DNA of 64,000 nucleotides, taken from NCBI GenBank assembly GCA_947846985.1, contig CANTUZ010000002.1:127186889-127250888 (forward strand), read 5' to 3'. The notes beneath the pieces were generated by a model that was not told the origin of the DNA, searched no databases, and saw only the letters and a list, made by a program, of their open reading frames with translations. Source of the stretch: Fratercula arctica (lineage: Eukaryota > Chordata > Aves > Charadriiformes > Alcidae). Shown here piece after piece: positions 14,102 to 27,040 of the stretch. Position 1 is the first letter of the stretch, and every line of letters starts with the position of its first letter. The translations under genes and the position numbers were made by a program.

Positions 14102-14152
14102 AAAAGAAAAAAAAAAGAAACAGAAAAAAAAAAAAAAAAACAGAAAAAAAAG
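14102..14152. repeat. A-rich low-complexity tract
   Basis: A runs are interrupted by the trinucleotide CAG twice and by single G, giving a short imperfect repeat of the CAG-poly(A) type. No retroposon body is visible upstream, so it is recorded as simple sequence. Confidence 0.85.
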
Positions 14153-15039
14153 CACCCAAATCACTGATATTAAAGAAGACTAAGAAAAAAAAGCACCTGA
14201 TAATTACCTTCTGTCTGAACTTGAGGAAAGTTGAGTTCCACAATCCCTTTTTCTTTGATTAAAATGAATGTTTGTGATCAGCATTACTATTTACTACCCC
14301 ATGATCAAAAACAAATAACCCACTTTGTTTGTTTCTTACTGCAAATGAATTAAATTAGACGCCATTAGGAGCACTAGCTGTTTATATCCTTGTTTCAGCA
14401 GTGGTAGTATTTGAAGTTTCCTGCGGTAAGTTCATTACTCGTATTTTGTCCAGAATTAGTGAAGCGTGCTGAAAATTGCTAATGACAGATGTTTCTCCAC
14501 TCTGTCACACTTCTTGTATCATTTGATTTGGAAAGCAACATACGGTGTTCTGCTCTATCAGTATGTCACAGACTGTCTGTAAACAGCTGGTCATAACTCA
14601 GTTCAGTGAAAACCATTACTTTCCAATGAAGTGCTGGACACCCTCCAAATTGCATTTTGGCATGGCCTGAGCTGCATAATGCACAAAGTTCTTCTGTTCT
14701 GAGGTTACCTAAGGAAGGATTTTTCTCCCCCTTCCACTTGTTTATTGTGTTTCAGCAAACAAAATATCTTTTTAAATGGTTAGATAAGGGACGAACAGCA
14801 CAGGAAATAAAAATGCTTTTTTCTTTTCCCAGGAACCCATAAAAGCTGTGACTGGTGCTGTGCTAAAAAAAAAATAAAAAAGGAGAAAAAAAAAATGCAA
14901 CCCTACCTCACCATTTCTGTTTGTGCCTCAGGTTGAATGGGGTGTATTATCGGGGTCAGGGCACACAAGATGATGACAGATTGAAATGTCTCCTATCAAA
15001 TAGTTGTGGCATTCTAACATCGCTATGACTATGGGGCTA
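14153..15039. other. Unique non-coding DNA
   Basis: AT-rich, with short A-rich patches near 14866 and 14887. The segment 14400-14560 has an enhancer-like texture (TTCATTACTCG, GCTAATGACAG) but is weaker than the 15.04-15.44 kb block. No gene is seen. Confidence 0.5.
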
Positions 15040-15440
15040 TTCCACAGCTCCTAATCACAATGAATCCTATTAAAAACATCTCCCCGCGGTTTATGCGTTG
15101 GTCAGATGCAAAGAAATCCATTTCACTTATGCATGTGAGAAGCACAAAATACAGAGGACAGATTTAATGCCACGCACACGGGGATATAAGGTACAATTTG
15201 CTGTTTCTGTCTAGCAAAACCACTGCCTTGGTTGTTTTATGGTATGATATGTCATTAGCACATATTTAACTGAATATGCATCATAGATTTCATGAATACC
15301 GGTATCCATTTCTGTGACACAGAGTCTGGCATAGATATATTATTTATAATGTAAGTATAAAGGATTTAGACAGCATGTTTTAATAACTGTATTTAATTGA
15401 CAATGATTGCCCCTTGTATTATTTTTAAATGAAATCTTTA
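15040..15440. promoter_or_regulatory. Candidate conserved non-coding element
   Basis: The block contains dense homeodomain, POU and MEF2-like words: CTAATCACAATG near 15051, TTATGCATGTG near 15128, ATATGCATCAT near 15275, TTAATTGACAATGATTG near 15393. It lacks repeats and contains isolated CpGs (CCCCGCGG near 15083) that survive in otherwise CpG-poor DNA. This fits a distal enhancer, but it is inference from texture only. Confidence 0.25.
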
Positions 15441-17599
15441 CTTAGCTGCTCTTGGTTTAGAGCATGACAGTAGGAAAAAGCATTGAAGCCACCTGTAATC
15501 CCTGGAGACTTCCGAAATGCTTGTACATCACCAAGTGAAGAGCATCTTTCCAACTACTATAAAAGGATTATTTTCGCATTCAAATTTAGGGCAATAGAAC
15601 AAAAATTCGCATTCAAGAATCATGAAACCCAAAGATCCCAGTGGAAAGGGGTAGATATAGAGCTCATATCAAGACATCCAACCATTCCTGCAACCTATAC
15701 CAAAGTTATCATCAGAAAAGATTGGGCATTACCAAATAAAGTTGGATTTTCTAACATTTAATAAGATAACATTCTGGCTTATCATCAGATGATATCAAAA
15801 GTTGTCCTTGAAGAGCTCTCCTACAGAGAAATAGACTTTCCAGGGTACTAAGCCACTGAGAAAAAAAATGTGTCTCAGTGTCTCTTTTACATCTTTGAAA
15901 TGCATCAATGTATAGGAATAGCAAGCCAATTACATTGGGTAAATTTTGATTTTGATTTTTTTTTTACATGTTGAACACTGATGAACAGATGGGTTTTAAG
16001 GAGATATAGTCGTGTTCAGCTGAGTTTTGTTGAAGCGGATGCAGCTTCTCTTTTGACGTAGGATTTTTACTTTGCTTGGGGTATAAGCCTGCTTAGGGCA
16101 TCTCAAGGCATCTATAATGAGAAAAAAGTAAGTCACAAAAGTCTCTAGCCCATGTTTATACCTGTACTACATTACTTCTGCAGAGAAACCATGCAAAATG
16201 TTTCACAGGCCAGTACAAAAATAAGCTCCTGCCCTTAGGAATTTATTGTCTCAACAAAATAGGTAGCCTAGGAAGAAAAAGGTCAAAGAGCAGCAACACA
16301 AAAAACAGAGCAGTTGAGTTTTGCTGTGTGTTAACACAATGACTTTTGCATTAGCTACTGGCATCCATTGATTTAAAGAAAAAGTTTTCTAATTGCTATT
16401 TAATTGAACTCAGTAAGTAGACGAGGAAATCTACATTGTCAAATTTTAAAATAAATAAATTCCTTTTCCCTTGTCAATAAGTGGGTACCTGTTGTTCATC
16501 ATTACACATGTCGCCTGTAACAGGATTAATCACTCCTACAGATTTTACTTTATCATAAAATGTCAAAGGTTTTTCATTTGGCTTTGTATCCCATCCCACA
16601 CAATAGGTCAGACATATCCTTTAGCTTATGTTATAAGTTATAACTTATGTTATACAATGAAAACTAATTAAGCAACTTCACTTTCTTTTGCAGTTATTTT
16701 CCTGCTAATTTTGTGACTGTGCCCTCTGGCCCAAGCAAACTGCTGTAACATTTCTAATCCAAAACTGTTGTAATTTGCGTTCATCTCTTCCATCAAAAAT
16801 AATGAGTCATATAGTTTTGTGAAGTTTTCACCAAACTTGAGCTTTGGACAAAATATTTAATTGGTTTTTTGAACTGCAGTGTTTCAGCCTAGAAGTTCAG
16901 TTGTATCAATAGAAAAAGGCTGAACTTTCACAAAATACAAGAGGAGAAGATGCTACAAACTCTTTCTTATGCTCAGCCCCCAGTGCACGCCAGTCAGAAG
17001 CATAAATTCATTCAGTGGTAAGAAGTGCCATCGTGGCAGACTTACCTGTTTGTGCAACTGAAATCAAAACTGAGCAAGAACACCCTACTGAAGGTCTCTT
17101 ATTGCTTAATTGAACCATCCCCTAGTCTGTGCACTTAAGTCCTTGGTTTTCTGGTGTTCTCCCACTTATTTAACCCTCCGGGATCAATCATGTTCTCTGA
17201 GGCTACTGAAGAGATATCATTCGACAGCAGTAAATGCAAAAGAACCTGATGACTGAGCTGTCAAACCATTGCCTGAGATCTCAGCAGCTCTCTCTTGCAC
17301 GCTACCTCCTAGCTTGACTAAAATAACCTCCAATGCTACAGTATCACTGAGTCTCCATAAGTTTTGATCTAACTAGGCTGAACACATTTAGGTAGCCAGT
17401 ACTATACATTACTGGGCTGAGTTTCAAGTTCTTTGTTCACCATATGGAGGCAATCATAACAAGACACAAAAGCATGCAGAGTAAGGGGGGGGCTGTCTCA
17501 TATCTCCAATAAAATTTTGCCAAAGTGTGTCAATCTCAGCACAAGTTGCAAAGACACATAAAAAGGAAACATATTCATGAGTGCACCACAACAAGGCAA
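15441..17599. other. Unique non-coding DNA with a small palindrome
   Basis: No gene is recognised; the open frame at 15483-15761 (92 codons) has no family motif. At 16633-16648 there is a perfect 16-base palindrome, ATAAGTTATAACTTAT, overlapped by two 11-base direct copies of CTTATGTTATA (16625-16635 and 16644-16654). A G-run lies near 17485. The last 100 bases may be the upstream edge of the gypsy-like relic that follows. Confidence 0.5.
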
Positions 17600-18260
17600 A
17601 GCTCGGATGATGTTGATACCAAAACAGAGGTCTTTGTTGGGTCTGTTGATCAAAGCAAGATTCTATAACAGATTGGCTTTGTGAAAATGGAAATAACCAG
17701 TTAAAGTAAATTTCAAAATAGATACTGGAGCTAAATACATTATCATCATTCTAAGCACATGCAAAATTAAGATTGACCTCCCAGTACTAAAAGCAAAAAC
17801 TAAGTTTTCCTCATAAAACGATCACAAAAAGCAGACAGGGCATAGAAAGTACGAACTCATACTGGCACAAGATATCTGTTGAAAGATATAAGATGAATCA
17901 AGTTGTATAACTGTCTACAAAACAGTGTTCAAAAGCTATTCTTAAAGAATCTGATGAGGCAGTTAGCAATCTGGGAGGCTCTGAGAATATAATGTATCAC
18001 AGTTGCAGAGATTTCAGCGTGCCATCAAAATGCTTGCTCTGTTAGTACTAGGAGATAGAGTCTGAACTTGAGTGAATGATAAAGTGAGAAGTTACTGGGC
18101 ACATTCACACATCAATTGGCTGGAGTAGTAGTTATGTTGCCATAACAAAGCCAACAGTTAAAGATTGTCAAAATCTATAAGATTCCAACATGATTATCAA
18201 ATATTATCATTAGCCAATAATGACAGCTGATACGGAGTAGACCCTGACACTCAAAAATAT
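17600..18260 (+). mobile_element. Decayed Ty3/gypsy-like retrotransposon relic (protease to reverse transcriptase)
   Basis: Three segments in the right order and on one strand suggest a retroelement pol. At 17606-17650 one frame reads an acidic lead-in ending FVGSVD. After a frame change, 17703-17813 is open and contains the aspartic protease motif DTGA (codons 17721-17732) preceded by the hydrophobic FKI typical of this fold. At 18115-18156 a frame reads GWSSSYVAITKP, matching the W-x-S-x-V-x-x-K-P stretch near the start of Ty3/gypsy reverse transcriptases, and it continues with similarity through about 18230 despite in-frame stops at 18178, 18211 and 18238. DTGA and the RT block are 400 bases apart, shorter than usual, so internal deletion is likely. 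No LTRs or integrase were found. It is a dead fossil, broken by stops and frameshifts. The alternative is chance similarity, made less likely by two ordered motifs. Confidence 0.55.
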
Positions 18261-21200
18261 TGTGATTTCCAAATGCAAGCCATAAGTAATACACACTGAG
18301 GAGTCACCAAACTGAGCAACTTACCATGCCTTCCTGGTATCTGCCTACACGGATGATTTATTTGCAGCCTTGTACCAGTCTTGAAGGTCACAGTCTTACA
18401 GGGGTAGATTGAGTCTTAACATTTCCTATCTTAAGTCTTAATTTCTTGTTTTTCATGTGTGTTAAAAGCAAGCATTTATAACCCAGAATACTACATGCAC
18501 ATAATCTCCACAATGTCCCCTGCTCCAAGAATGTACAAGCTTAAGTTTTAACAGCTCAGTAAGGGGATGCCTGCAATGTTTTAATAAAAAAAATAAAGTG
18601 ATTTTGCATTTGTCATGTCTTTGGAAGTTTTGATTGTCCAAGACACTCACGTTTGATTCAATGTTGTGATTCAAAACAATTTTTGAATGCCAGACATTTG
18701 CCATTCAGCACTGTAATATGTACCAAACCAGCAAAACAAATCTTAAAGAGGAGACTGACACGAAACAAAAAGTCCAAGAATGATCCAAAAAATGACGTAT
18801 GTATATTAGCTCATATTTATGGAGCATCTCTAACTATGAAAGAAGATTTTGACCTAACCTTGCATCTATACGAGGAGAACAAACCACATGTGACAGATTC
18901 TACGCATGTTATTTAATGCTTTAGGGGGAAACTCAGACACTGTGGCACTGGGTGTGGTAAAGAACTGACTAGAGCAGCTTTGAAAGACATACAAATTGCT
19001 TCTATATAATCCATACCCATAGATTTTTACACAGTAGTAGCTCCAGCATATCTTAATCACCCTGTGAATGTGGGTATTACCAAAAAAACCCCAAAGAGGA
19101 ACAGCACAAGACAGGGATCTGATGGCTTTACTGCAGCAGAAATACATATGCCCTTCCTGCACTCCTCTCCTGGGATTTGGCGTGGTCCATTATAAGGAGG
19201 TCAGATGCCTGAAATTCTTAGGTAGGATTTTCTCTTGTCATTATGGCATTGTCTGAAACATGCAATACTTTTCTCATTATGAAATACTAGTGCATTTTCC
19301 CACAAATTATTTGTACACTTTATTTTAAAACTGACAAATGGTACAATGGCTCAAGAAAGGAATGGTAACTCCTTTGATAGTAGCCCATACTCAGCACATC
19401 ATGTTTTATCCCTTTATACCATACATTTTTAAAGAATAATGAAAGAATTCAGTATCACTTGTGGTGGGAAACATGATGAAAAATCTTTCAGCAAATTTTT
19501 ATTTTTGCCCAGAAACCGAATGAGTTCTCTTCTTCCTCCTTACGTTACAGAATACTGTTTCAAGGGCGATCGCATTAGGCTGTTTCGTTCCCTCCTTAAT
19601 TACTGTTCCATACAGTTATAAATAGCAGACAGAAGGTGAGCGGAAAATGACAAAACAAGTTTATTCTAAAGTCTAACATAAAACACTACAGGCTAAATAT
19701 GCACAGGGAATTACACAAACAAGTGCTGAACTATATACGCATGTTATAACAGAAGGAAAGACATTTCATACATGCAATGAAAATCTTCCCAAAATAACTT
19801 CAGCAAGAATGCCTACCTATCCTCATCTAAACTAATGTTCTAAGAGGCCTCAGCAGTAGCTTTCTCTGGAGACTAACATCTTCCTGAAGGTAGTCTTTTA
19901 GTGGCTTCCCAGGCTCTAGAGGGTTTCCAGGAAGCTTCTCTTCTAAGCTATCCTCTCAGTCCTTTTAGCAGCCCTACAGTACCCAGGTATCGGTACCCAG
20001 GTAAGGCTATCTCCTCCCTAGATGTGCAGGCAATACGTATGAATTTGCCAAGGTGCACTGGATCCCGCCTCAGAGCAATGAGATGCACTGTCCGGTCTCT
20101 TCAGGCACCTTTCAGGTCTGTATTTCAATTATTCCTTTGTCCCTTGTAGAAGATGATCCGAACTCAGTGAGTCACGGTAATCAACCAACAACTTATGCTG
20201 GATTCCTGGTACAAAATAAATGTTACAAGACTTGAACTATCAGATACAATGATGCATCGAATGTGCCATCCTCAGTTTCCATAGAGATGCCATATGGATG
20301 TCTCCTCAGGTTCGCCAGTCCCCAGCTAGAGCGGCATTCACATCGCAGAAAGAAAACTGCACTAAGTCTGTGCCTTTTCTACACATACAAAGCAAAGCTG
20401 CTAGAATCATTTAATATTTGCTTTCTTTTGTTCAAGAGTGGAAGATCTTCACAGAGTTTGACTATAGTCCAAAATACTTTAAAAAAAAAATCATAAACTA
20501 GCAGCACTAAGGTGCACCACTCAAAAACTGAATGCAGAAAACCCATTGATTCATTTTATGTGAACTATTAAGCTTGGGAAATGCCACCTCTAAGGCACAA
20601 AATAAAATTAGAGAAGGTTACTTGAATAGGAATCAGTTAGGCTTAGACAGCCTTTGCAATGACATACTTGGACTCAGTTCCTACATTTGAATTGTCTTTC
20701 CAGGTGTGATTCTGCTGGATGGCTGGAATAGGACCCAGGTCTGGATTGGACACATCCGATACCTTACCTGATGAAGTTTTCAGAAAAAGGACTCCAAAAG
20801 AGTTTCAGAAAATGGAGTAGAGAACTTTGCAGTGATCAATGTGGGAATACATTATTTTAAGGAAAGTTTATTTTCAAACTCCGTCAGATTTGGAGCTAGA
20901 GCTAGTTTATGCCTTAAAGTATGAGAGTTTTATTTCTCAAAAAAAGTGCTTACATGCTTAATATAACTATGACTGTTTGTATCTATAAACATGAATCATC
21001 TAAAATCCTAAATTCTTATACTTACTAATATCCTGCACTTTGTTAATACCCTGCACGTAGATCAGTTGTGAGTGACGCAGAGAAGTCCCTTTTGCCACAT
21101 TTAAATGCATCATTTTTCAGATTTGTTAAACATCCTTTTGCTATTATGAAGAAAGGGAAGCGTGAACGCCTGGTTCACCTTCTCCTAACCATTCATGCCT

Positions 21201-23863
21201 TAAAGATACCTAACATCTTTGCCTTCATACAACTTCTCTGAACAAACCCAGGCTTCCCTTCTCTTGTCATATAGAAGTTTGGCATATATCTAATAATTTT
21301 CCTCATTTATACCAAGACCTTATATTTGTCTCAGATCTTTTTTGTAATAGGATTTATCCACTACCTTTGTGATAAGGTGCATCAAATGATATATATTTAT
21401 ATGTGGTTTTACGAAGTTCCTCCTTTTTTCTCTTACAATTATTTATATGTGCCACCATTTTCTTTTGCTGTAATAGTGTATCAATATCATACATCAAAGA
21501 GAAATTTTTATTAATCTGTTACAATTTGAGTCTGGATATGCAAATTATAATTCTTATTATTCTTTGCAGTGTACATGACCACATTTATCAACACTTAGTA
21601 CTATTACTTTAAAATCAGTATTTTACATAACTCTTCTCAGATTAATCTATACTTGATTACTTGTCTATACTTGATTAATCCAAATACCATCATGCTACTT
21701 ACAAAACATGGCACTTGCTCTCCAAATCTTGCCACAGGACTGAAACTATATCTGACCTAAGCATGGGATGAAGCCCAAGGGAAAAAAGCAATTTGTATAA
21801 TAAAAGATGGCATATTAATGCCTGCCCTTGAAGGTGCCACAGCTTGCCTGACAGCTTTACTTCTGACATTCAAAATTCTGCTTTGCAATGTTAATAAAAT
21901 TCTTTTAACTCAGGGAGATTTTTTTTGTAAGTCTTCCAAACAACCCCCCAAAAAATATCTGAAGCGAACGCCACGAGGTGCATTCAGACTGGCTGCCAAA
22001 TGGATCCTAAGAAGGGTTGCAGTCTCTGGATCAGTGTGCAGACCTCCATCTCAGCAGCTAATGATGGACATGAGAACAACAACATCTTCTCTCAACGCAC
22101 GAACGCAGGGATGACACATTAACAGGGAACCAGATTCTTCCCCCGTTAGTGCCAGGGATTTTTGCTTGTAGCACAAACATGATGCCACTCAGGAACTTCA
22201 CTTCAAACATGATAAGGGAACTCTAATGGGAGCTGCCTCTTTCAATATCTGTTTTTTTGGAAAATGTTGATTCACCATTTGGCAACCATTAGAGGCAAAT
22301 AAATATGTTCTAAAGGAGCTTTTACAATAAATCTGGAATTTCTTTTCAGAACAATATACTCTACACAGTGAAAGCAATTACATTATTTAATGTACAAGTA
22401 TTCTCTTTATTTTTATTTTATTATGAAACACTATGTTAAACCACCTTTCCTATTAACTAGATTGGGTCCTTACTTCACATTTATGCCAGACTGGTTTTGG
22501 GTGGATATCAAAATTCAATTAACAATGAAGAAAATTAACATTGCAGATTTATGGTAGTTAAATAAAATTATTTCAAATATGCTGGATAAAAATATCAACA
22601 CTAACTTGCATTTCAGAATGATGGATTTATTATAAAAGGCTTGATGATCTGTAGTTAGAAATTCCTTCAAGATAAGAGACCTAACCGTTCTTACACCCTC
22701 AAACCTACTTTTTAATTTATAAAAAAAAGGGCTAAACCATAACATTTCCTAAAATTACTTGTATTAATTTTTCAGCTCCCAAATAGTTTCTTAGCTTCCA
22801 TTCAATTATTTAAGAATTAAAAAAAACCCTGACTACATTGAGGTAAAATTAGTACAGTCTCCAGAAAAAGGGTACAGCTCTCCAAAGTAGGCAGTTTTTT
22901 CCGCTTTCTTTTCACACACTGAACTAATGATTTCTCCTGGTTTAGCAATCTGACTTACTTTAAAGATGTGCTGTTTTAAGTTTTACTCATCGTAAGTTAT
23001 TTAAATAGATTACGGGAAGTTATGTCTAAACATATGCTGCAATAGTTTTAAGTTTAAGTTTTAATATGTTTACATTTAAGAGGAGAGACGTAAAGACAGT
23101 CAAATTGCAGTAAAACATATAACTTAAATACATGATTAATTCATTCTGCTTCGTCGTCAGCAGTTATGACACAGACTTGCAATCAATAGTGTGTGCACAG
23201 TGATGTATGGAGAGACCTCTACCAAGACACGTTGTGTAGGATGGCCTCAGTCGTATTTCACCTTCCCTAATGAAAATCTAGACACTAAAAATATTCTAAG
23301 CTTAAGAGGATGACTTAAATATTCAGCTTAAGAGGATACCTACTTTACAGATCGGCTCAGTTAGTTCAGTCAAAGGTTAGGTTTTTGTCTAGGTTTCACT
23401 TTAAGAACAAAGAGAATGATTAAAAACAAAGGCAGCTTGCCAGCTTTTTAAGAGGTTCTGGAAACTATTGTCTCAGAAATAGTTACTAATACTGCCAACT
23501 CCTAAATTTAATGATTTTATGATGTTTCTGTTTCAGGACAGAGTAGTTACTTTTTCGAAAACTTGAGCATAATATGGGCTCCTTACTTAGAACTTTGCTT
23601 CAATATACAAAAGCCCCCGGAAAGCAAATACCAAGAGTGAAAAAGAAACTAGGACAGAAACACTGGAAAAATATCATTCACTTCACCAGTAGGTGATTTG
23701 TCCTCATTTATTCTCTTCCAAGCCCACAACATTAAGAAGAAACAGCAGAAATCAAACATGTCCTGCGGAAGGCAATTTGAAGGTCAAGTAGTGAGGCGTG
23801 GCTTCTCTTGGAATGAAAAATTATTTTATTATTTGCAATGAAGGATGATCATTTTATAAAAGT
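18261..23863. other. Unique non-coding DNA with small direct duplications
   Basis: No gene or interspersed repeat is recognised. Small perfect direct repeats occur: GTACCCAGGTA at 19979-19989 and 19993-20003, TCTATACTTGATTA at 21646-21659 and 21664-21677, and AGCTTAAGAGGAT at 23299-23311 and 23325-23337. They look like replication-slippage duplications. Open frames stay below 100 codons. Confidence 0.5.
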
Positions 23864-23882
23864 TATATATATATATATATAT
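23864..23882. repeat. (TA)n dinucleotide microsatellite
   Basis: Nineteen bases of perfect alternating TA, ended by CCCCC. Too short to matter structurally but probably polymorphic. Confidence 0.95.
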
Positions 23883-24560
23883 CCCCCAGAACTAAAGAAT
23901 CAGATCTCGGAAAAAAAAAAGCTTAACCTATGGAAGTTTATTCCGTGATTGCTCAGTAGAAGGTATAACACTGTACAGTATAGATGGTTTAGTGCATAAA
24001 ACCATGGCTAAAAGAGAGCTGCAAAATTCAGACCCAGGAACTTTCTTTACTGCAACGGCAAGTACTGTGCCTTTGTCACCCTTTGGGCCAAGCATGTTAA
24101 AAGCAAATCACAATCGCTGCCTCATGAGGCTTCTCAGTAACTGTTGAAAATAAAATTTCAGCCACTAACAAAATGCCGTAACGGCGTAAGGCAGAGTGGC
24201 CTTGGAGACGCCAAGCAACATGAATGCAAGAAATCAAGATTTTACTTTTCTGCTTCTTCCAAAATGTGGTTCCTCAGCAGCTGCACGGCTCACCTGGGGA
24301 TCATGCAGTTGTATTGACTTGATGCCTACAGTCACAGCAAGGGAAGTGCGAGTGATTCTGCAGCCTGAACCTGCCTGCTGCAAAACAGGAGGGGAGAGGG
24401 TAGCAAATACATGCACTTTATTCCCCTTTAAGAATTTCAATGGCCTGAATTTGAAATAGAAACTTACCTCTCCCTACCAAATGGTCTATTGACATATCTG
24501 TTAGCAAATAACTGTCAGTGTCTGGCAAATAATTATCCTACCGACCCAACCATTATGGCA
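23883..24560. other. Unique non-coding DNA
   Basis: AT-rich with a slightly higher GC part after 24190. The open frames at 24196-24459 and, on the other strand, 24234-24440 lie opposite each other and neither has a recognisable domain. Confidence 0.5.
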
Positions 24561-25180
24561 GCGAATGCTCAGCTTGTACAATCAAATCCCTTTTCTGTTT
24601 GGGCACATAGGAAAATCAAGGTGTTTTCAACAATTCGTTGCCTCGGGCGAGACCGAAGGTAAGAAGCCCTCACCTGTACTCATTACCACAGTACCTTTCT
24701 GCCTTACCAAGAAGCAAGTGGTGCTAACCTTACCCACGCAAAGCAAAGTGCACTTCTCTCCAAGGGTGCTGCACGCCAGCACCTGGAGGGTGCATTCCAA
24801 ACATTCCTGCAGGAGCCCCTGGAGCCTGAGCCATGTACCACAGAGCACACCAATGTGGGGGTGGGACGCTCAGGGCTGGGTGCCTGCTCTGGCAGATCAA
24901 AACTGGCCAGCCAAAAGCCAATCCTGCCTGGATATTACCTCGCTGTGTCTTTGGCAGGGATGAAGGGGCTGATTACAGAACCACTGGTGCGCATGGTGCC
25001 AGCACAGGCACTTCTCTGCTTTCCCAGGATGGACATTCAGGTAGATGAAACCGGCCTGGCATGTTTGCTGAGGCAAAACAGATGCACTGTAATGCCCTGT
25101 GGTGTCATTATCCAGAAAATGGTGGTGCCACTTCAGGGGCAGGGTTGACATGGAGAGCATAAAAAGGCTTCTGGTCACTA
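24561..25180. other. GC-richer non-coding patch with overlapping open frames on both strands
   Basis: Composition rises to roughly balanced GC with few CpGs, and stop codons become rare on both strands: the plus frame 24565-24963 (132 codons) and several minus frames. Simultaneous openness of opposing frames points to composition rather than coding. No domain, splice-flanked exon or LTR end was recognised. It could be an old unclassified repeat or decayed LTR. Confidence 0.4.
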
Positions 25181-26440
25181 GAAGGAGAGATACTCAAGGG
25201 ATGCTGAGTAACGTTAAGCAGGAGAGGCAACAAAAGCTTAACTTTTGCTGTCCTGAAAGCAAATGACCCTCATTTCTAGTGCCCAAAGGAATTGTTTTCT
25301 TGTGCCTTACATTCAACACATGGCCCAGAGAGACATGGTGTACCTGCAGTGCACATGGAGTCAAAGGAGAGCCCCGGATGCTCAGTGACACTTAGCACCC
25401 GGCTCATGGCAGCTCACAGATTGAGGTCCTGGCAAGCTGAGAAAAATCTTGAGAGAAAGCTGTAAGCGTAGAATAACAAAAGCAGCATCTTCTAGGACAT
25501 CTCTATGTCATGGAAAGGGGAATGGCACAGATACCCCTTGTGCTGCAAAACCCCAACAAGTCAGCCCATATGACACAGGAGAGCTAAGCAAACCTATCAG
25601 CCTATGTCCAGGAGAAATTTAGTTATGTTAGTTCAGCTCTGTGCCCAAACCATGAAGCCCTGCCTCCCAGCATGACCAGATGGCTGAGAGTAGTCCGCGA
25701 CCACCAAAGCCTTTACACACACTTGTTTTAATCACGCTGATGAGATAAGTTCTCCCCAGATTTTAAAGAGCTTCAAATTTGTCTATATTTCCTGTATCTG
25801 CCACTTATCTTTTCACAAGACTATTCCCCCATGCCCTCCAAGGGCTAAATCCATTAAAATATGCAGATGGATTGAACTGATTCTCTGATACTTCATTTTC
25901 AAGGAGACTGCAATCCCAGGTCACCCTGTAGCCATGGATATTCTAGGTTACTGGTGAGCACAGTTTTATGTGATAATGAAGATACCTCTGTTTGTCCAGA
26001 GATGCTCCCAAATAATGGAAATCAACACAGATCCTCATTCAATAAAATAGAAATTGTCACCATTTTGCTGTGCTTCCGCCAGAGCAACATATGGTAGCAC
26101 AGCTGACAAATATAATCTTTTCTTTTTTTTTTTTTCCATTTCACATGCACATTTCATTTTGCAGAACACTAAGACTTTACATAAATTGTCTGTTAACCCC
26201 TTGCAGTCACAGCATTTGCTGTTTGGGCTGCTTTGAGCTCTTGAATCCTTGAAAGCTGGAGTTTAAAATGCAGTGGAACAGTCAGGGAACAGTTTAGGCC
26301 GTCAGCATGCGGCCTACTTGCACCTTTCACAAGGAAAATCTGCTCTTTTTTGACTTCTCCACTGCCCAAACAACTTTCTTTTTAAGGTGAAACAGTCTAC
26401 TCTAGCTGTATGAAAGCTTACTGACAGTCGAGTAACTTGT
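25181..26440. other. Unique non-coding DNA
   Basis: No gene or clear repeat. A T-rich tract lies at about 26120-26136. Short open frames only. Confidence 0.5.
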
Positions 26441-27040
26441 TGCTTCTTTAGGTGTTTTCCAATGCTATAAGCCAAGTCACGCGTGCCCAGGGACTTTACA
26501 CTGATGTGATTCATTTACACTGGTTGTACCAATTTAATTGTATAAAAGTGAATTTTGTCCACTTTGCACTGCCAGTTCAAGATACTTTATTTGTTAATCA
26601 TTATATCCACACCCAGATCAGCTTCTCCCTGTTCTGGGCAGATAGTCCCCAGTGCAATAACCTTCTTGGTGCTTGGTGGCCTTTCTGCAACAGGATGCCT
26701 ACAAAGAGTCCTGCACCTGCAGAGATCTCATGGAATTTCCTGACCCTTCACCAGAGCTGATTCATTTCACTCGTGCCAGTTTCTATCTGTTGTCCAGCCA
26801 TCCAATATGACAAACTGTGAAAGCTCTGCTCATAATTCTCGTGGACACAAGCAGGATTCACTTGAGGTCAACAAGGGGAGGGAGGTGTCTCTGCATTTTC
26901 GTGGGGCTTTTTGGCATTCAGTAGTAAGACTCGGGGCTGCAAAGGGCATACAGAGGAGCTATTCACACTGTCTCACTGAAAGTGGCAACTTGGCTGTGTA
27001 AATTAGCCTAAACTAATTTACTCCTACTTTGAATCACTCT
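26441..27040. repeat. Possible ancient amniote interspersed repeat
   Basis: The run around 26495-26560 (TTTACACTGATGTGATTC, TTTACACTGGTTGTACC) and the stretch near 27003 (TTAGCCTAAACTAATTTA) resemble motifs of old repeats shared by birds, crocodilians and turtles, with their 'TTTACACTGG' words. Divergence is high and no termini are visible, so class and edges are uncertain. Confidence 0.25.

Noticed and set aside
24565..24963. 132-codon plus-strand frame with opposing minus frames
   Set aside because: Openness on both strands reflects composition; no family or splice context recognised.
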